This document shows positions 1-6,965 of a stretch of 11,218 bases of DNA, piece after piece; the stretch's first letter is position 1; every line of letters starts with the position of its first letter. The position numbers and the translations under genes are program-made. The notes under the pieces were generated by a model. It searched no databases and was not told the DNA's origin. It saw only the letters and a program-made list of their open reading frames with translations. Source of the DNA: Oceanospirillaceae bacterium UBA7410 (GTDB taxonomy: Bacteria; Pseudomonadota; Gammaproteobacteria; Pseudomonadales; Balneatricaceae); contig DKMQ01000045.1 in NCBI GenBank assembly GCA_002470565.1, positions 35,414 to 46,631 of the forward strand, given 5' to 3'.

Positions 1-1269
1 CCTTACTTAGCGGGCTTTATTGCCATTATCGTGGCTAGTCAAACCATATGGCACAGGGTTCGTAATAGCGTGGACACTGGTGGTAGTTTCAATTCTTTAA
101 AAACAGTGACCTTTGGTGATGAAAGCACCGTGGTATCCAATAAGTCAGCCTCTGTACTATCATTGTTGTTAATCTTTGTACTCTGGGGGGCTTTTACTGG
201 TTCACAACTATTGCCCAGTTTTTTACACGTACCTGGCCCGTTTATGGGTGGTGGCCAATTTACCTACACGGCTGATAACGGCGCAGGTCAAGTCGATACG
301 GCGAGTGTAGATGTGATTGTTCATGCTGCGGGTGAGAAAGCTGATAAACCAAAGGTAGAGTCCGGCGACGGCTTTGCTGCTAATGACGCAATAGTTATTC
401 AGGTTTATCGTTCTAAACTGCTTTTATGGGATAAAAATGATGACCAGAAACGCAAGACGGGCGCCTCTATAGTCAAAGTCGATGGCCAATCCATTAGTAA
501 GGGTAACACCGTAGATGTTGGTTTTGCTAGAGTTGCACTGACAGACAAGGGCACTTTGAACATCGTTCCCCATAAGGGTGTGCAGATGGAGAGCATTTAC
601 TTGCCCTCGCCAGAGAAAGTATGGAAAAGCTTAGTGACTATCTCTAAAGACGGTTACCAAAATGTCACTTTGGGTGAGCATTTAGGCTTTAGTCTGTGGC
701 GTGTTGTCATGGGTTTTCTCATCGGTGCTATAGTGGGTATTCCCCTTGGTTACGCCATGGGCTTGTCTAACTGGTTTCGTGGTTGGTTTGATCCCGTTGT
801 TGAGTTTATGCGCCCTGTGCCGCCATTAGCTTTGATTCCTTTGGTTATTATTTGGGCCGGTATTGGTGAAGAAGGCAAGGTAGTGTTGCTGTTCCTCGCT
901 GCTTTATGGATTATGGCCATTGCTGCACGCTCTGGTGTGTCTGGAGTAAGAATCACCAAAATTCATGCGGCATACAGCTTAGGTGCTAGCAAAACCCAGA
1001 TTTTACGCCACGTAATCATCCCCAATTCACTTCCGGAAATATTCACCGGAGCAAGGGTGGCCATGGGTGTTTGTTGGGGTACCGTAGTTGCGGCTGAATT
1101 AGTTGCTGCAGAAAAGGGTATTGGTAAAATGATCGTGGCTGCGTCAAAGTTTCAAAATACCGAAATTGTAATCATGGGTATCATATTGATCGGTTTGATT
1201 GGTTTTGCTATTGACGTGGGTATTCGCTTGTTAGAAAAATACCTAGTGCCATGGAAAGGTAAGGGTTAA
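1..1269 (+). CDS. TauC-like ABC importer permease with an inserted periplasmic domain (5' end outside window)
   Basis: This is the inner-membrane permease of a TauC/SsuC-type ABC importer for sulfonates or similar small anions. The frame is open to base 1 and its first visible residues are hydrophobic (about 5-17), so the true start lies upstream and the GTG at 31 is probably not it. In visible-codon numbering, a second membrane helix lies at about 51-71. An extracytoplasmic stretch of about 78-197 follows, then the BPD_transp_1 core from about 226 to 415. The core has the RPVPPLALIPL segment (271-281), the EAA-type loop AAYSLGASKTQILRHVIIP (323-341), LVAAELVAAEKGIG (362-375 region) and the ending PWKGKG, all closely like TauC. 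E. coli TauC joins its first helix almost directly to the core and lacks both the extra N-terminal helix and the roughly 120-residue insert. The insert contains FTYTADNGAGQVDTASVDV (87-105), which resembles the end of a bacterial cadherin/Ig-like repeat. The partner ATPase and binding protein would lie upstream, which is inferred. Substrate is not provable here. Confidence 0.9.
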   Translation, partial: PYLAGFIAIIVASQTIWHRVRNSVDTGGSFNSLKTVTFGDESTVVSNKSASVLSLLLIFVLWGAFTGSQLLPSFLHVPGPFMGGGQFTYTADNGAGQVDTASVDVIVHAAGEKADKPKVESGDGFAANDAIVIQVYRSKLLLWDKNDDQKRKTGASIVKVDGQSISKGNTVDVGFARVALTDKGTLNIVPHKGVQMESIYLPSPEKVWKSLVTISKDGYQNVTLGEHLGFSLWRVVMGFLIGAIVGIPLGYAMGLSNWFRGWFDPVVEFMRPVPPLALIPLVIIWAGIGEEGKVVLLFLAALWIMAIAARSGVSGVRITKIHAAYSLGASKTQILRHVIIPNSLPEIFTGARVAMGVCWGTVVAAELVAAEKGIGKMIVAASKFQNTEIVIMGIILIGLIGFAIDVGIRLLEKYLVPWKGKG

Positions 1270-1301
1270 TGATTACTGCAATCAGCTAACTAATAAGCAA
1301 T

Positions 1302-1338
1302 AAAAAACCAGCTTGTGTATCACTAGCTGGTTTTTTTT
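1302..1338. terminator. Bidirectional intrinsic terminator between the permease gene and lpxH
   Basis: A 12-bp perfect stem pairs 1302-1313 (AAAAAACCAGCT) with 1325-1336 (AGCTGGTTTTTT) around an 11-base loop. It runs into eight T (1331-1338) on the plus strand and into six T on the minus strand, from the A run at 1302-1307. It lies 32 bases past the permease stop and 38 bases past the lpxH stop, so it fits termination of both convergent genes. Confidence 0.85.
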
Positions 1339-1363
1339 GATCTATTAATAATAAAAATGTAAG

Positions 1364-1382
1364 TCTAAATCTAAATCTAAAT
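1364..1382. repeat. Three tandem copies of a 6-bp unit at the lpxH stop codon
   Basis: TCTAAA is repeated three times, followed by T. Read on the minus strand it is ATTTAG three times: the last isoleucine codon and the TAG stop of lpxH, then two more ATT TAG units in the same frame. Loss or gain of whole units would leave the protein end unchanged and keep an in-frame stop. Confidence 0.8.
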
Positions 1383-2090
1383 GGGTTCGCGAATGAGGTG
1401 CCAAGCTTCGCCTTGGGGCCAGCTTAGGTAGTCAAAGTGACCGCCCCAATCACCCAAAACAACACGCTCTCCATTTTTTAAGTGATGTACTTTTGGCCTA
1501 TGAGTATGGCCATGAATGAGTAAGTTCACCTGAGAATGCCGCATGGCTTGCGTTACAGTCTGAGCATTAACATCCATAATATCGTTTGATTTATTGGCCG
1601 TCATCTCTTTGCTTTGTTGGCGGTAATGGGCAGCTTGTTGCATGCGCAACGCTGGCGTCATGGAAAGAAATTGGTTTTGCCAGTGCGGATCTCGCACAAG
1701 TGAGCGAAACTTTTGGTATTCTATATCGTCTGTGCACAAGGTATCGCCATGCATTAACAAGGTTTTTTGGTTATCAAAGGAAATGATTGTTGGGTCAGGT
1801 AGTATTTTGATACCTGTTGCTTGGCAAAATTCATCTGCAATCAAAAAGTCTCGATTGCCTGCCATAAAAAATACTTGAGTACCACTGGAGGTAAGCTGCT
1901 TAAAGCAAGCAATGACATCTGCATAAGTGACTATGCCTACGTCATCGCCTATCCAAGCTTCAAAAAGATCGCCTAGTATATACAGCTCATCATCAACATT
2001 AATACGCTGCTGACAAAAATCAATCAATGCACGGCTATGCTTTGGTCTTGCTGGGTGCAAGTGCAAGTCTGCAATGAATAGGCGACGCAA
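1377..2090 (-). CDS. lpxH: UDP-2,3-diacylglucosamine diphosphatase (lipid A synthesis)
   Basis: LpxH hydrolyses UDP-2,3-diacylglucosamine to lipid X and UMP at the cytoplasmic face of the inner membrane, in the Raetz lipid A pathway. The calcineurin-like metallophosphoesterase motifs are all present: FIADLHLH (5-12), ILGDLFEAWIGDD (38-50), GNRDFL (78-83), LMHGDTLCTDD (112-122) and HGHTHRP (193-199). With the start at 2090, the expected Mn ligands D8, H10, D41, N79, H114, H195 and H197 fall at the same numbers as in E. coli LpxH. The length is 237 residues against 240. That start is TTG, eight bases after GAAGG, and leaves a four-base gap from the ppiB stop. The alternative is TTG at 2105, which adds five residues and overlaps ppiB by 11 bases. 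An in-frame TGA directly precedes 2105, so no ATG start is possible. The gene is the second of a ppiB-lpxH operon and probably translationally coupled. Confidence 0.96.
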   Translation of the reverse strand: MRRLFIADLHLHPARPKHSRALIDFCQQRINVDDELYILGDLFEAWIGDDVGIVTYADVIACFKQLTSSGTQVFFMAGNRDFLIADEFCQATGIKILPDPTIISFDNQKTLLMHGDTLCTDDIEYQKFRSLVRDPHWQNQFLSMTPALRMQQAAHYRQQSKEMTANKSNDIMDVNAQTVTQAMRHSQVNLLIHGHTHRPKVHHLKNGERVVLGDWGGHFDYLSWPQGEAWHLIREPI

Positions 2091-2094
2091 GGGT

Positions 2095-2598
2095 TTAGCC
2101 TTCAATCATTGTGGCAGATTCGATGACTACTGGATCTGCTGGCACGTCTTGGTGGCCAGATTTAGATGTTGTAGATACCTTTTTGATCGTATTAACCACA
2201 TCCATGCCTTCTACTACTTTGCCAAATACAGCATAGCCCCAGCCTTGAGAGTTTTTGCCTGAATGGTTAAGGAAAGCATTGTCACCTACGTTGATAAAAA
2301 ACTGTGCAGAAGCAGAGTGTGGGTCCATGGTGCGAGCCATAGCCAATGTGCCTTCATCGTTAGTTAGGCCGTTGTCGGCTTCGTTTTCGATGTTTGCACG
2401 AGTTTCTTTTTGATCCATGCTTACGTCAAAACCACCACCTTGCACCATAAAACCGTCGATTACGCGGTGAAAAATCACACCATCGTAAAATCCGTCGCGG
2501 ACGTATTGCTCAAAGTTAGCAGCTGTAATAGGTGCTTTTTCGTGATTTAGTTCAATGGTAATGTTACCAAAGTTAGTTTGCATTAATACATTTGACAT
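2095..2598 (-). CDS. ppiB: Cytoplasmic peptidyl-prolyl cis-trans isomerase B (cyclophilin)
   Basis: This cyclophilin-type isomerase catalyses cis-trans isomerisation of X-Pro bonds during protein folding. There is no signal peptide, so it matches the cytoplasmic PpiB rather than periplasmic PpiA. The single cyclophilin domain fills the protein. [15 protein letters not shown] (43-57) contains the catalytic arginine (R45) and the substrate-contacting F50, M51 and Q53, and GTLAMAR (83-89), SAQFFINV (97-104) and GWGYAVFG (119-126) follow. The length is 167 residues against 164 in E. coli. The ATG at 2598 is preceded by TGAGG with a seven-base spacer, which favours it over the internal ATG at 2583. 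It is first in an operon with lpxH and divergent from glnS. Confidence 0.97.
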   Translation of the reverse strand: MSNVLMQTNFGNITIELNHEKAPITAANFEQYVRDGFYDGVIFHRVIDGFMVQGGGFDVSMDQKETRANIENEADNGLTNDEGTLAMARTMDPHSASAQFFINVGDNAFLNHSGKNSQGWGYAVFGKVVEGMDVVNTIKKVSTTSKSGHQDVPADPVVIESATMIEG

Positions 2599-2637
2599 GC
2601 GACAGCCTCAAGAGGGAATGTGAATAAAGAGTAGCTT

Positions 2638-2666
2638 AGTATGAAGCCCGCAGCGAATACATGCAA
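2638..2666 (-). promoter_or_regulatory. Predicted sigma70 promoter for ppiB-lpxH
   Basis: Read on the minus strand, TTGCAT (2666-2661) and CATACT (2643-2638) are separated by exactly 17 bases. This is about 40 bases upstream of the ppiB start. The -10 matches consensus at four of six positions, so this is a moderate prediction. Confidence 0.45.
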
Positions 2667-2732
2667 TCGCTGGAGCCGCTTTGACGTTGAAATACACACT
2701 AATTTAGCTAGCAAGGCAGGCTGCAAAAGACA

Positions 2733-2738
2733 TATAAT
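2733..2738 (+). promoter_or_regulatory. Perfect -10 box, likely of the glnS promoter
   Basis: TATAAT lies 38 bases before the glnS GTG, giving a predicted leader of about 30 bases. No good -35 is seen at 16-18 bases upstream. TTGACG at 2681-2686 is too far away to pair with this box. Confidence 0.4.
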
Positions 2739-2776
2739 TATTTGTTTTTCAGGGCAAGTTTCAAGGAGACCCATTC

Positions 2777-4459
2777 GTGGCCGAAAAAACCGTCGTACAG
2801 GCATCAAATTTTGTTCGTAATATCATCGCCAAAGATGTGAGAAAGGGCAACAATGATGGTCAGGTCGTGACTCGTTTTCCACCAGAACCCAACGGATACT
2901 TACACATAGGTCACGCCACTTCGATTTGTTTGAACTTTGGCATGGCGCAAGAATTTGAAGGCCAATGTAATCTACGTTTTGATGATACTAACCCAGAAAA
3001 AGAAAGCGATGAATACATCCAATCTATCAAGGCGGATGTAGAATGGCTAGGATTTGAGTGGGGTGCGGATGCTTTTTATGCCTCTAATTATTTTGAGCAA
3101 CTACATGGATTTGCTGTAGAACTAATTAACAAAGGTTTGGCTTATGTGTGTGATTTAAGCCCAGAGCAAGCGCGTGAGTATAGGGGCAACCTTACCCAAG
3201 TAGGCAAAGATAGCCCTTATCGTAATCGCAGTATTGAAGAAAATCTTGACCTTTTTGCGCGTATGCGAGCAGGTGAGTTTGCAGATGGTGAGCGCGTGTT
3301 GCGCGCCAAGATAGACAACGAATCGCCTAATATGAATATGCGAGATCCTATTATTTATCGCATTCGTCATATTGAGCACCATCAAACAGGAAATACTTGG
3401 TGCATTTATCCGATGTACGACTTTACCCATGGTTTATCTGATGCTTTGGAAGAGGTTACACATTCTATTTGCACGCTTGAGTTTGAAGACCACCGGCCTT
3501 TATATGACTGGTTCATAGATAACGTTACTCTGCCCAGTGGGCGCCGACGTCCGCGTCAGTATGAATTTGCTCGTTTAGAACTTAATTACACCATTACGAG
3601 TAAGCGTAAGCTAAAACAGCTAGTAGATAGCCATACAGTCACAGCTTGGGATGACCCGCGCATGCCCACTATTTCTGGAATGCGCCGTCGTGGATACACA
3701 CCAGAGGCCTTGCGCAACTTTTGTGCAGCAACCCCTGTGGCCCGTAGCAAAGGCATTACAGACTTTGGGCGTTTAGAGTCTAGTGTGCGTGATGATCTAG
3801 ACTCAACAGCCACCCGTGCTATGTGTGTGTTGCACCCGTTGAAGGTTACTATATCTAACTGGGACGCTGATACAACGCAAACCTTAACCGTAGCAAAGCA
3901 CCCTAAAGATGACACCATGGGTGAGCGTGAGCTGATCATGTCTAAGCAAGTGTTTATTGATCAAGCCGATTTTGCAGAGCACCCTGAAGGTAAGTGGAAA
4001 CGTTTGGCGCCACAGCAGTCGGTGCGCCTGCGCGGTGGGTATATTATTACTTGTGAAGAGGTGGTTAAAGACAGTGCAGGGCAAGTGATTGAGCTGGTGT
4101 GCAGTTATGACAAGCAAACCTTAGGTAAAAAGCCAGAAGGTTATAAGGTAAACGGAGTTGTTCACTGGGTTAGTGCTAGTCATCATGAAGTCGTTAATGT
4201 GCGTTTATACGATCGCTTGTTTAGCCATGCTAATCCAGATGGTGATAAAGAAGTGGATTTTATGACTTACGTAAACTCAGACAACTTACGCTTGATCGAA
4301 GGCGCAATGGCCGAACCCTCTTTAGCTCATGCTGCAGATGGTGAGCGTTTTCAGTTTGAGCGTGAAGGGTATTTTTGTGTTGATAAAGACTCAACAAAAG
4401 ATCGTTTAGTATTTAACCGTACAGTCACGCTGCGTGATTCTTGGGCTAAAAAGGGTTAA
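2777..4459 (+). CDS. glnS: Glutamine-tRNA ligase
   Basis: GlnRS is the class I synthetase that charges tRNA-Gln with glutamine in the cytosol. The catalytic Rossmann fold carries the HIGH motif in PPEPNGYLHIGHA (35-47). The second signature loop reads ITSKRK (273-278), where E. coli has VMSKR, so the usual Met is Thr. WDDPRMPTISGMRRRGY (291-307) is typical of the family. The C-terminal half is the anticodon-binding beta-barrel region, ending in FQFEREGYFCVDKDS and LRDSWAKKG. The length is 560 residues against 554 in E. coli. The start is GTG at 2777, eight bases after a perfect AAGGAG (2763-2768). No ATG competes at the correct place. It is followed after 14 bases by cysS with no terminator between, so the two are co-transcribed. 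The presence of glnS implies direct charging of tRNA-Gln, as usual for gammaproteobacteria. Confidence 0.98.
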   Translation: MAEKTVVQASNFVRNIIAKDVRKGNNDGQVVTRFPPEPNGYLHIGHATSICLNFGMAQEFEGQCNLRFDDTNPEKESDEYIQSIKADVEWLGFEWGADAFYASNYFEQLHGFAVELINKGLAYVCDLSPEQAREYRGNLTQVGKDSPYRNRSIEENLDLFARMRAGEFADGERVLRAKIDNESPNMNMRDPIIYRIRHIEHHQTGNTWCIYPMYDFTHGLSDALEEVTHSICTLEFEDHRPLYDWFIDNVTLPSGRRRPRQYEFARLELNYTITSKRKLKQLVDSHTVTAWDDPRMPTISGMRRRGYTPEALRNFCAATPVARSKGITDFGRLESSVRDDLDSTATRAMCVLHPLKVTISNWDADTTQTLTVAKHPKDDTMGERELIMSKQVFIDQADFAEHPEGKWKRLAPQQSVRLRGGYIITCEEVVKDSAGQVIELVCSYDKQTLGKKPEGYKVNGVVHWVSASHHEVVNVRLYDRLFSHANPDGDKEVDFMTYVNSDNLRLIEGAMAEPSLAHAADGERFQFEREGYFCVDKDSTKDRLVFNRTVTLRDSWAKKG

Positions 4460-4473
4460 CGGAAACTAGTAAT

Positions 4474-5859
4474 ATGTTGCAACTTCACAATACTTTAAGT
4501 AATAGCAAAGTGCCCTTTATACCCATTGAACTAGGCAAAATACGCCTATATGTTTGCGGTATGACAGTGTATGACTACTGCCATATCGGGCACGCACGTG
4601 TAATGGTGTCATTTGATGTTATTACTCGTTACCTAAGGCATGCAGGTTATCAAGTTGAATACGTGCGTAATATTACTGATGTAGACGACAAAATTATTAA
4701 ACGTGCCGCGCAAAATGGTGAAACGTGTGACGAGCTCACTAACCGTTTTATCACTGCTATGCATGAAGATGAAATGGCTCTTAGTGTATTGCCTCCAAAC
4801 CAAGAACCGCGCGCTACTGCGCATATGCCAGCTATTATAGAGATGGTGCAGACCTTGATTGATAAGGGATACGCCTATGCAGCTTCTAACGGTGATGTTT
4901 ACTACCGTGTTGACCAATTTGAAAATTATGGTGCATTAACTAATCGCAAGCTTGAAGATATGCGTGCAGGTGCTCGCGTTGAGGTGAACGACGTTAAAGA
5001 AAATCCATTTGATTTTGTATTGTGGAAAGCTGCGAAAAAAGATGAAGTGTCTTGGGCTTCACCTTGGGGAGAAGGTCGCCCTGGTTGGCATATTGAATGT
5101 TCTGCAATGACCAAATGCTGCTTGGGTAATCATTTTGATATTCATGGAGGTGGCCCAGACTTGCCATTTCCACATCATGAAAATGAAATAGCACAATCTG
5201 AAGCAGCTAATGGCGAGACCTTTGTAAATTACTGGCTGCATGCAGGGGCAGTGCGGGTTAACAAAGAAAAAATGTCTAAGTCATTAGGTAACTTTTTCAC
5301 TATTCGTGAAGTGCTAGCTAAATATCCTGCAGAGATAGTGCGTTATTTACTGACTGCTAGCCATTATCGCAGTCAAATAGATTATGCAGAAGATGCCTTG
5401 GTGGAAGCTAAAAGCGCGCTAGATCGATTGTACACAGCCATGGATCAGCTTGATCTTTGTGACGTGGCTCTTGATGGGCCTTATCTTGATCGTTTTAATG
5501 AAGCAATGGATGACGACTTTAATACCCGTGAGGCAATTTCAGTGCTGTTTGAAATGGCACGTGAAGTGAATCGTCTAAAACGCGATAGTGATCCCCAGGC
5601 AGGTGTTTTGGCAAGCCAAATGCGAGGGTTAGGTAATATATTAGGCTTATTGGCTTTATCACCTGGTGCCTATTTAAAAGGCGAAGCAGGCGAGGGAGAC
5701 CTTGTTGATATAGATATTGACGCATTGGTAGCGCAGCGCCATCAAGCTAAAATAGACCGCGATTTTGCTTTGTCAGATCAAATACGTGATCAATTAAAAG
5801 ATGCCGGAGTAATATTAGAAGACAGTAAAGAAGGCACTATCTGGAAACGGGAAGTCTAA
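4474..5859 (+). CDS. cysS: Cysteine-tRNA ligase
   Basis: CysRS is the class I synthetase that charges tRNA-Cys. Its active-site zinc selects cysteine without editing. The four zinc ligands C28, C209, H234 and E238 fall at exactly the E. coli positions, in YVCGMTVYD (26-34), GWHIECSAM (204-212) and FPHHENE (232-238). The HIGH motif is HIGH at 37-40 and the KMSKS motif is a perfect KMSKS at 266-270. The DALR/anticodon-binding helices occupy the C-terminal third. The length of 461 residues equals E. coli CysS. The ATG at 4474 has only a weak upstream GGA, ten bases away. Translation may depend on ribosomes finishing glnS, whose stop is 14 bases upstream. In Pseudomonas, from memory, folD follows cysS; here it does not. 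Confidence 0.98.
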   Translation: MLQLHNTLSNSKVPFIPIELGKIRLYVCGMTVYDYCHIGHARVMVSFDVITRYLRHAGYQVEYVRNITDVDDKIIKRAAQNGETCDELTNRFITAMHEDEMALSVLPPNQEPRATAHMPAIIEMVQTLIDKGYAYAASNGDVYYRVDQFENYGALTNRKLEDMRAGARVEVNDVKENPFDFVLWKAAKKDEVSWASPWGEGRPGWHIECSAMTKCCLGNHFDIHGGGPDLPFPHHENEIAQSEAANGETFVNYWLHAGAVRVNKEKMSKSLGNFFTIREVLAKYPAEIVRYLLTASHYRSQIDYAEDALVEAKSALDRLYTAMDQLDLCDVALDGPYLDRFNEAMDDDFNTREAISVLFEMAREVNRLKRDSDPQAGVLASQMRGLGNILGLLALSPGAYLKGEAGEGDLVDIDIDALVAQRHQAKIDRDFALSDQIRDQLKDAGVILEDSKEGTIWKREV

Positions 5860-5879
5860 AATTCAAGTTTATTTTAACA

Positions 5880-5908
5880 GTTTGGTTTTATTGATAAAAA
5901 AACCAAAC
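5880..5908 (+). terminator. Hairpin after cysS, imperfect terminator
   Basis: A ten-bp stem pairs GTTTGGTTTT (5880-5889) with AAAACCAAAC (5899-5908) around a nine-base loop, 20 bases past the cysS stop. It is AT-rich and lacks a following T run on the plus strand. It could slow or end transcription or protect the cysS mRNA 3' end, but it is not a textbook intrinsic terminator. Confidence 0.4.
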
Positions 5909-5915
5909 AATAAGC

Positions 5916-5942
5916 TTGACGAAGGAGTGTATCGGCTATAAT
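5916..5942 (+). promoter_or_regulatory. Promoter of the tRNA operon
   Basis: TTGACG (5916-5921) and a perfect TATAAT (5937-5942) are spaced by 15 bases. Alternatively the -10 may be TAATAT at 5939-5944, giving a 17-base spacer. It lies about 55 bases before tRNA-Pro and immediately after the cysS hairpin, so the tRNAs have their own strong promoter. Confidence 0.75.
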
Positions 5943-5950
5943 ATACGCAC

Positions 5951-5991
5951 CTCTTCAACGGCATAAGCCACTAGGCAGTAGCGTTGTAGAG
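5951..5991 (+). other. Stem-loop in the 5' leader of the tRNA precursor
   Basis: CTCTTCAACG (5951-5960) pairs with CGTTGTAGAG (5982-5991): nine pairs with one T-T mismatch and a 21-base loop. It starts within a few bases of the predicted transcription start and ends five bases before the mature 5' end of tRNA-Pro. It may steer leader removal by RNase P or RNase E, which is inference. Confidence 0.4.
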
Positions 5992-5996
5992 GATGT

Positions 5997-6073
5997 CGGG
6001 GTATAGCGCAGTCTGGTAGCGCGCCTGCTTTGGGAGCAGGATGTCGGGAGTTCGAATCTCTCTACCCCGACCA
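5997..6073 (+). tRNA. tRNA-Pro (anticodon TGG)
   Basis: The acceptor stem CGGGGTA (5997-6003) pairs fully with TACCCCG (6063-6069), followed by discriminator A and encoded CCA (6071-6073). The anticodon stem is CCTGC/GCAGG with loop TTTGGGA, giving TGG at 6031-6033. The T loop is TTCGAAT. The C1-G72 pair is characteristic of bacterial tRNA-Pro. First of four tRNAs in one transcript. Confidence 0.97.
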
Positions 6074-6092
6074 TTATTTGCCGCAGTAACAT

Positions 6093-6169
6093 GCGCCCTT
6101 AGCTCAGTTGGATAGAGCAACGGCTTTCTAAGCCGTGGGTCGAGGGTTCGAATCCTTCAGGGCGTACCA
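6093..6169 (+). tRNA. tRNA-Arg (anticodon TCT)
   Basis: The acceptor stem GCGCCCT (6093-6099) pairs with AGGGCGT, with a G1-T72 wobble at the end, followed by A and encoded CCA (6167-6169). The anticodon stem is ACGGC/GCCGT with loop TTTCTAA, giving TCT at 6127-6129, which reads AGA and AGG. The T loop is TTCGAAT. It lies 19 bases after tRNA-Pro. Confidence 0.96.
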
Positions 6170-6214
6170 ACGCCGAAAAGGTAAGCGGGTAAATAGTATA
6201 TGTAATGCCGTAAT

Positions 6215-6291
6215 GGTGGGCGTAGCTCAGTTGGTAGAGCCCCGGATTGTGATTCCGGTGGTCGTGGGTTCGAACCCCATCGTCCACCCCA
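6215..6291 (+). tRNA. tRNA-His (anticodon GTG)
   Basis: The anticodon stem CCGGA/TCCGG encloses loop TTGTGAT, with GTG at 6249-6251. The gene encodes the extra G at position -1 (6215) opposite C73 (6288), the identity element of tRNA-His, giving an eight-pair acceptor stem with one G-T. CCA is encoded at 6289-6291. If G-1 is not counted, the gene starts at 6216. Confidence 0.97.
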
Positions 6292-6344
6292 TTGCATTGT
6301 AGTAATGTAGTACGATGAACATAGGCCTAGCCTGAGTTGATTAA

Positions 6345-6429
6345 GCGGACGTGGTGGAATTGGTAGACACGCTGGATTTAGGTTCCAGTGCCGCAAGGTG
6401 TGAGAGTTCGAGTCTCTCCGTCCGCACCA
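6345..6429 (+). tRNA. tRNA-Leu (anticodon TAG)
   Basis: This is an 85-base class II tRNA. The acceptor stem GCGGACG pairs with CGTCCGC, followed by A and encoded CCA (6427-6429). The anticodon stem CTGGA/TCCAG has loop TTTAGGT, with TAG at 6379-6381. The long variable arm TGCC-GCAA-GGTG and the T stem GAGAG/CTCTC are clear. It is the last gene of the array; conserved gene order ends here. Confidence 0.97.
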
Positions 6430-6434
6430 TTTTA

Positions 6435-6458
6435 GACATTGCTATTATAGCAGATGTC
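6435..6458 (+). terminator. Hairpin just after tRNA-Leu, possible end of the tRNA transcript
   Basis: GACATTGCTA (6435-6444) pairs with TAGCAGATGTC (6448-6458): ten pairs with one bulged G and a three-base loop. It begins six bases after the encoded CCA. No T run follows, so it could be a processing or stabilising structure rather than a true terminator. Confidence 0.4.
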
Positions 6459-6661
6459 ACCTTCTAGCACTTATCGTGCACACTTAAAGTATTGAATTGT
6501 AAGCCTTTAATTCACTGACCGTGATTCACCTATGGTATTCCATGGCCAATTTTTTGGTGAGGTGCATTTCATTCTTACATACATACATTTCAAACGACTA
6601 TTTGACTACTCGCAACGGTATTATTGCTTCCACAGGCGTGTTCCTGTGGATGTAAGAAGTT

Positions 6662-6733
6662 ATTACAGTCTGTTGGTCAAAGCTATGGCGATGGATATAG
6701 CACTAAGAAGCTAAGCCAATGAATGCTTAAGAT
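6662..6733 (+). repeat. Copy A of a 72-bp direct repeat, a degraded coding remnant
   Basis: It matches 7317-7388 at 57 of 72 positions without gaps, at an offset of 655 bases. In the frame starting at 6672 it reads VGQSYGDGYSTKKLSQ, then TGA (6720-6722), then MLK. Copy B has TGG in place of that TGA. The upstream sequence no longer aligns well in this frame, so this copy looks dead. Confidence 0.75.
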
Positions 6734-6951
6734 AGAGCAGGGGATACTAGCTTGTGTCACTTGCTTCTTTACTAGACTTATAAAGTTTAATACAGGCTCC
6801 TAGCGTTTTTAATTAGTGCGTTTAGTAACCACTGTTAACATCTAGTAACACAACTGTACTAGTATTTCGCTGAAAACGGAGTAGTGTCAAAGTAAGTCTG
6901 AGTCGCATGATGCTGCTTAGGTTGATTAAATCGGTCGTCAAATGGCTGATC

Positions 6952-6965
6952 TAAACTACAGTTTA
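6952..6965. promoter_or_regulatory. Perfect 14-bp palindrome at the ribosome binding site of the next gene
   Basis: TAAACT-AC-AGTTTA is a perfect dyad whose right arm abuts the SD AAGGAG (6965-6970) of the 6977 gene. It could be an operator or a small RNA hairpin that limits translation. No factor can be named. Confidence 0.35.

Noticed and set aside
2681..2709. TTGACG at 2681 as -35 of the glnS promoter
   Set aside because: At 16-18 bases downstream there is no acceptable -10; the good TATAAT at 2733 is too far away.
2583..2807. 74-codon minus-strand ORF upstream of ppiB
   Set aside because: It lies over the divergent promoters and the glnS start, has no SD and overlaps ppiB; composition is not protein-like.
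6099..6396. Minus-strand ORFs opposite the tRNA genes, with protein-like text such as WGSNPRPPESQSGALPTELR
   Set aside because: This is the classic false ORF made by reading tRNA genes antisense; the tRNAs explain the conservation.
6405..6429. Possible attachment site at the tRNA-Leu 3' end
   Set aside because: No second copy of the tRNA 3' end and no integrase gene is found within the window.
6532..6714. 60-codon plus-strand ORF
   Set aside because: No SD, and it crosses repeat copy A in a frame different from the one with synonymous-type differences.
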